64,000 nt of DNA. Origin: Aliikangiella maris. GTDB lineage: Bacteria > Pseudomonadota > Gammaproteobacteria > Enterobacterales > Kangiellaceae. The DNA is taken from assembly GCF_040719265.1 (NCBI RefSeq), contig NZ_JBFDAH010000008.1, forward strand, positions 161,431 to 225,430, written 5' to 3'. How positions within the stretch are numbered: position 1 is the first letter of the stretch; each line of letters begins with the position of its first letter. Shown one piece after another: positions 62,415 through 64,000 of this stretch. The position numbers and the translations under genes are program-made. The notes beneath the pieces are model-generated. The model did not search any database. It was not told where the DNA came from and saw nothing but the letters and a program-made list of their open reading frames with translations.

Positions 62415-62996
62415 ATGGATAATTATATAGATTTAAAAATATTGCCTGATTTTGAATTTAAAACATCAATGCTGATGAATGCTTTATTTAGTAAATTTCA
62501 TCGAGTGCTAGTTGAAATTGAAAGTTCTAATATTGCGGTTAGTTTTCCTAATTATGGAATTAATGAAATAGGTAAAAAGGATCAATGTTTAGGTAATGTG
62601 ATGCGAATCCATGGAGAGAAAATATCGCTTGAGCTTTTGATGGATAAAAACTGGCTAAAAGGAATGAGTGATCATATTTTTAAAAGTGAGATTACCAAGG
62701 TTCCAGATACATCTAAATTTATTTCAGTACGACGTGCTCAAAACAAGTATAGTAATATTGAAAAATTACGAAGGCGTTATATGTCTCGTCATAATGTTAC
62801 ATATGAAGAGGCAGAAAGGTTGTATCCTGAGTCTTTGGTTAAGCGAGTGAAGTTACCATTTGTAAGGATTAAAAGTAGTAGTACGGGAGAGCTATTTCCA
62901 TTGTTTATTGAACAAAAGGAAGGTGAACTTAATTCATCCAGCCGAGGCTTTAATTGCTATGGGCTAAGTAAGGACGCTAGCTTACCCCTATTTTAA
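62415..62996 (+). CDS. cas6f: Cas6f (Csy4), crRNA-processing endoribonuclease
   Basis: 193 residues. The catalytic His29 (SKFHRVL) falls at the same position as in Pseudomonas Csy4. The arginine-rich helix that reads the repeat hairpin is present (LRRRYMSRHNVTYEEAERLYPES, about 116-138), as is the SSST segment near 151-155. It cuts after the CTGCC/GGCAG stem to leave the 8-nt handle CTTAGAAA. Confidence 0.94.
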   Translation: MDNYIDLKILPDFEFKTSMLMNALFSKFHRVLVEIESSNIAVSFPNYGINEIGKKDQCLGNVMRIHGEKISLELLMDKNWLKGMSDHIFKSEITKVPDTSKFISVRRAQNKYSNIEKLRRRYMSRHNVTYEEAERLYPESLVKRVKLPFVRIKSSSTGELFPLFIEQKEGELNSSSRGFNCYGLSKDASLPLF

Positions 62997-63126
62997 CCCT
63001 TTATTTTTGCTCTTTAAAAATTTGCTTATTTATCAATAAGTTACAATAGTGCTTAAAAAAGAAGGTATTTTGCCTGATTTTATTCTAAGTTATTGTTGTA
63101 ACTTATTTTTTTACGTTTATACTGTA
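62997..63126 (+). promoter_or_regulatory. CRISPR leader with IHF site and long inverted repeat
   Basis: 130-bp AT-rich leader. TATCAATAAGTTA (63031-63043) matches the IHF consensus WATCAANNNNTTR exactly. AATAAGTTACAA (63035-63046) and TTGTAACTTATT (63096-63107) form a perfect 12-bp inverted repeat that overlaps the IHF site. IHF bending of the leader is known to be needed for type I-F spacer integration. Confidence 0.7.
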
Positions 63127-63694
63127 GTTCACTGCCGCACAGGCAGCTTAGAAATCCTGTCCCTCTGATTACTATATCACCTGAGGGTTCACTGCCGCAC
63201 AGGCAGCTTAGAAAGAATGAATCAATCGGCCATGCTCGTATCAAATGTTCACTGCCGCACAGGCAGCTTAGAAAAAAGCCTGCATATATTTTTATTCGCT
63301 GAGAAAGTTCACTGCCGCACAGGCAGCTTAGAAATGCTAAAGGCAAGAAGACTTCTGCTCGTTTTGGTTCACTGCCGCACAGGCAGCTTAGAAAAAACAA
63401 ATGGGTTAGATCTGCAATAGGGGCTAGTTCACTGCCGCACAGGCAGCTTAGAAATCATAACCCAAACCAATTGAGTTTAAATCATCGTTCACTGCCGCAC
63501 AGGCAGCTTAGAAACGCGCAAATTGCCAATATTACCGCCGCCAACTGTTCACTGCCACGCAGGCAGCTTAGAAATAGGACTACATCCGATTTTGATTTCT
63601 TCTGTAGTTCACTGCCACGCAGGCAGCTTAGAAAATGCCGGGTCGCTCGGTAAATATCCGCGCCCCGTTCACTGCCACGCAGGCAGCTTAAAAA
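63127..63694 (+). CRISPR. Type I-F CRISPR array, 10 repeats, 9 spacers
   Basis: 28-bp repeats start every 60 bp at 63127, 63187, 63247, 63307, 63367, 63427, 63487, 63547, 63607 and 63667; all nine spacers are 32 bp. The repeat begins GTTCACTGCC and ends GGCAGCTTAGAAA with stem CTGCC/GGCAG. Repeats 1-7 have loop GCACA; repeats 8-10 have ACGCA, and the last repeat also has one change in the handle (TTAAAAA). Decay at the right end and position next to cas6f place the leader on the left. No spacer matches elsewhere in this window by eye. Confidence 0.97.
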
Positions 63695-63859
63695 TTATCA
63701 GGTTATTCAAAGCTTATTTTTGCAACCGGATTCACAGTTTGCTTATCGACACGGCAATATCAGCTTGTTACGATAATGAGCTATTCAACTTTCTACCAAA
63801 CTATCGATTAAATTTAAAGCTAGCAAGAAAAGTAAAAACATATTAAAGGGATTTGTTCC

Positions 63860-64000
63860 ATGTTATTCGACCCATTCTATGTCAGATCACGCAGCCGCAG
63901 GCGCTTTTTATTTGCCCCTTATTTTTTTGAAGCTAACCCGCTCGAATTTGAAATTAATACCGAATGTAAAACTCGTGATGATATTTTTATCAAGCAGTTT
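63860..64000 (+). CDS. Start of an unknown gene (partial)
   Basis: 47 codons from ATG 63860 to the window edge with AAAGGG (63845-63850) at good spacing. The sequence begins LFDPFYVRSRSRRRFLFAPY and continues NPLEFEINTECKTRDDIF. No family is recognised from this fragment. It follows the CRISPR array by 165 bp and may or may not be related to it. Confidence 0.5.
   Translation, partial: MLFDPFYVRSRSRRRFLFAPYFFEANPLEFEINTECKTRDDIFIKQF

Noticed and set aside
53401..63694. CRISPR-associated transposon (Tn7-like type I-F)
   Set aside because: cas1 and cas2-3 are present and complete, and no tnsA/B/C or tniQ gene occurs, so this is a standard nuclease-competent I-F system.
63727..63754. An eleventh, decayed CRISPR repeat
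   Set aside because: Only TTCAC matches near the expected position; the stem is absent.
63080..63846. Frames across the CRISPR array encoding repeated SCLCGSE or CHAGSLE motifs
   Set aside because: The repeats are translated repeat DNA with exact 60-bp periodicity; no gene.

Overview
The window is chromosomal DNA of an AT-rich, probably marine gammaproteobacterium. It encodes a TtpC-type TonB2 energiser, a ChrR/ECF photo-oxidative stress cluster, DUF3450, DUF2878 and DUF3833 proteins, a rhombotail lipoprotein and a type I-F CRISPR-Cas system. The gene content recalls Kangiellaceae/Aliikangiella-like or Alteromonadales-like bacteria, but no rRNA or housekeeping marker is present, so the genus is not decided. 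No tRNA or rRNA gene was seen.

Layout. (1) 1-868: the start of a DUF3857 protein, cut by the window edge. (2) 1.2-3.8 kb: an IclR regulator divergent from pcaG-pcaH (protocatechuate 3,4-dioxygenase), with a palindromic operator candidate between them. (3) 4.3-17 kb: a large three-repeat lipoprotein, a TonB-dependent receptor and a complete TonB2 energising operon (DUF3450, TtpC/ExbB1, ExbB2, ExbD2, TonB2, TPR protein). Pho-box-like sites precede the lipoprotein and the TonB2 operon, and the next gene is ppk1. This suggests an outer-membrane uptake system tied to phosphate. (4) 19.6-22.8 kb: a patchwork of small genes and broken genes. (5) 22.8-28.1 kb: an OM beta-barrel protein and a 1558-residue multidomain exported protein with a GlyGly-CTERM-like tail. 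(6) 28.3-42.2 kb: a singlet-oxygen response block. A tightly packed minus-strand operon (DUF3833, desaturase, NTF2-like, SDR, FAD oxidoreductase, DUF1365, Cfa-like methyltransferase, DUF2878) lies beside a DUF4397 lipoprotein, an ECF sigma factor with its ChrR anti-sigma, a broken BlaI-type repressor, a DNA photolyase, a DUF523/DUF1722 protein and a hemerythrin. (7) 42.4-46.2 kb: a sensor kinase operon headed by a CI-type HTH protein, followed by a 727-bp gap with operator-like palindromes. (8) 46.9-48.1 kb: a small phage-like remnant with a GemA-like gene. (9) 48.1-52.9 kb: lipoproteins (one rhombotail), a heptamer repeat tract, a CPA2 antiporter and a periplasmic solute-binding protein. (10) 53.4-63.7 kb: type I-F cas1, cas2-3, cas8f, cas5f, cas7f and cas6f, and a 10-repeat array. 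(11) The last 141 bases hold the start of an unknown gene.

The most unusual spot is 57.64-59.06 kb, between cas2-3 and cas8f. A 12-bp perfect hairpin spans the cas2-3 stop codon. It is followed by two solitary, diverged, inverted copies of the CRISPR repeat flanking a 26-bp self-complementary 'spacer'. Then come a small predicted membrane protein, an unrecognised 136-residue protein, and an AbiEii/DUF6036-like nucleotidyltransferase whose frame is broken at an eight-T tract. This looks like an accessory, possibly toxin-antitoxin or CreTA/CreR-like, module inside the cas operon.

Six reading-frame breaks (four single-base indels, two nonsense codons) occur in this window. They may be real decay or sequence errors, and each is noted.
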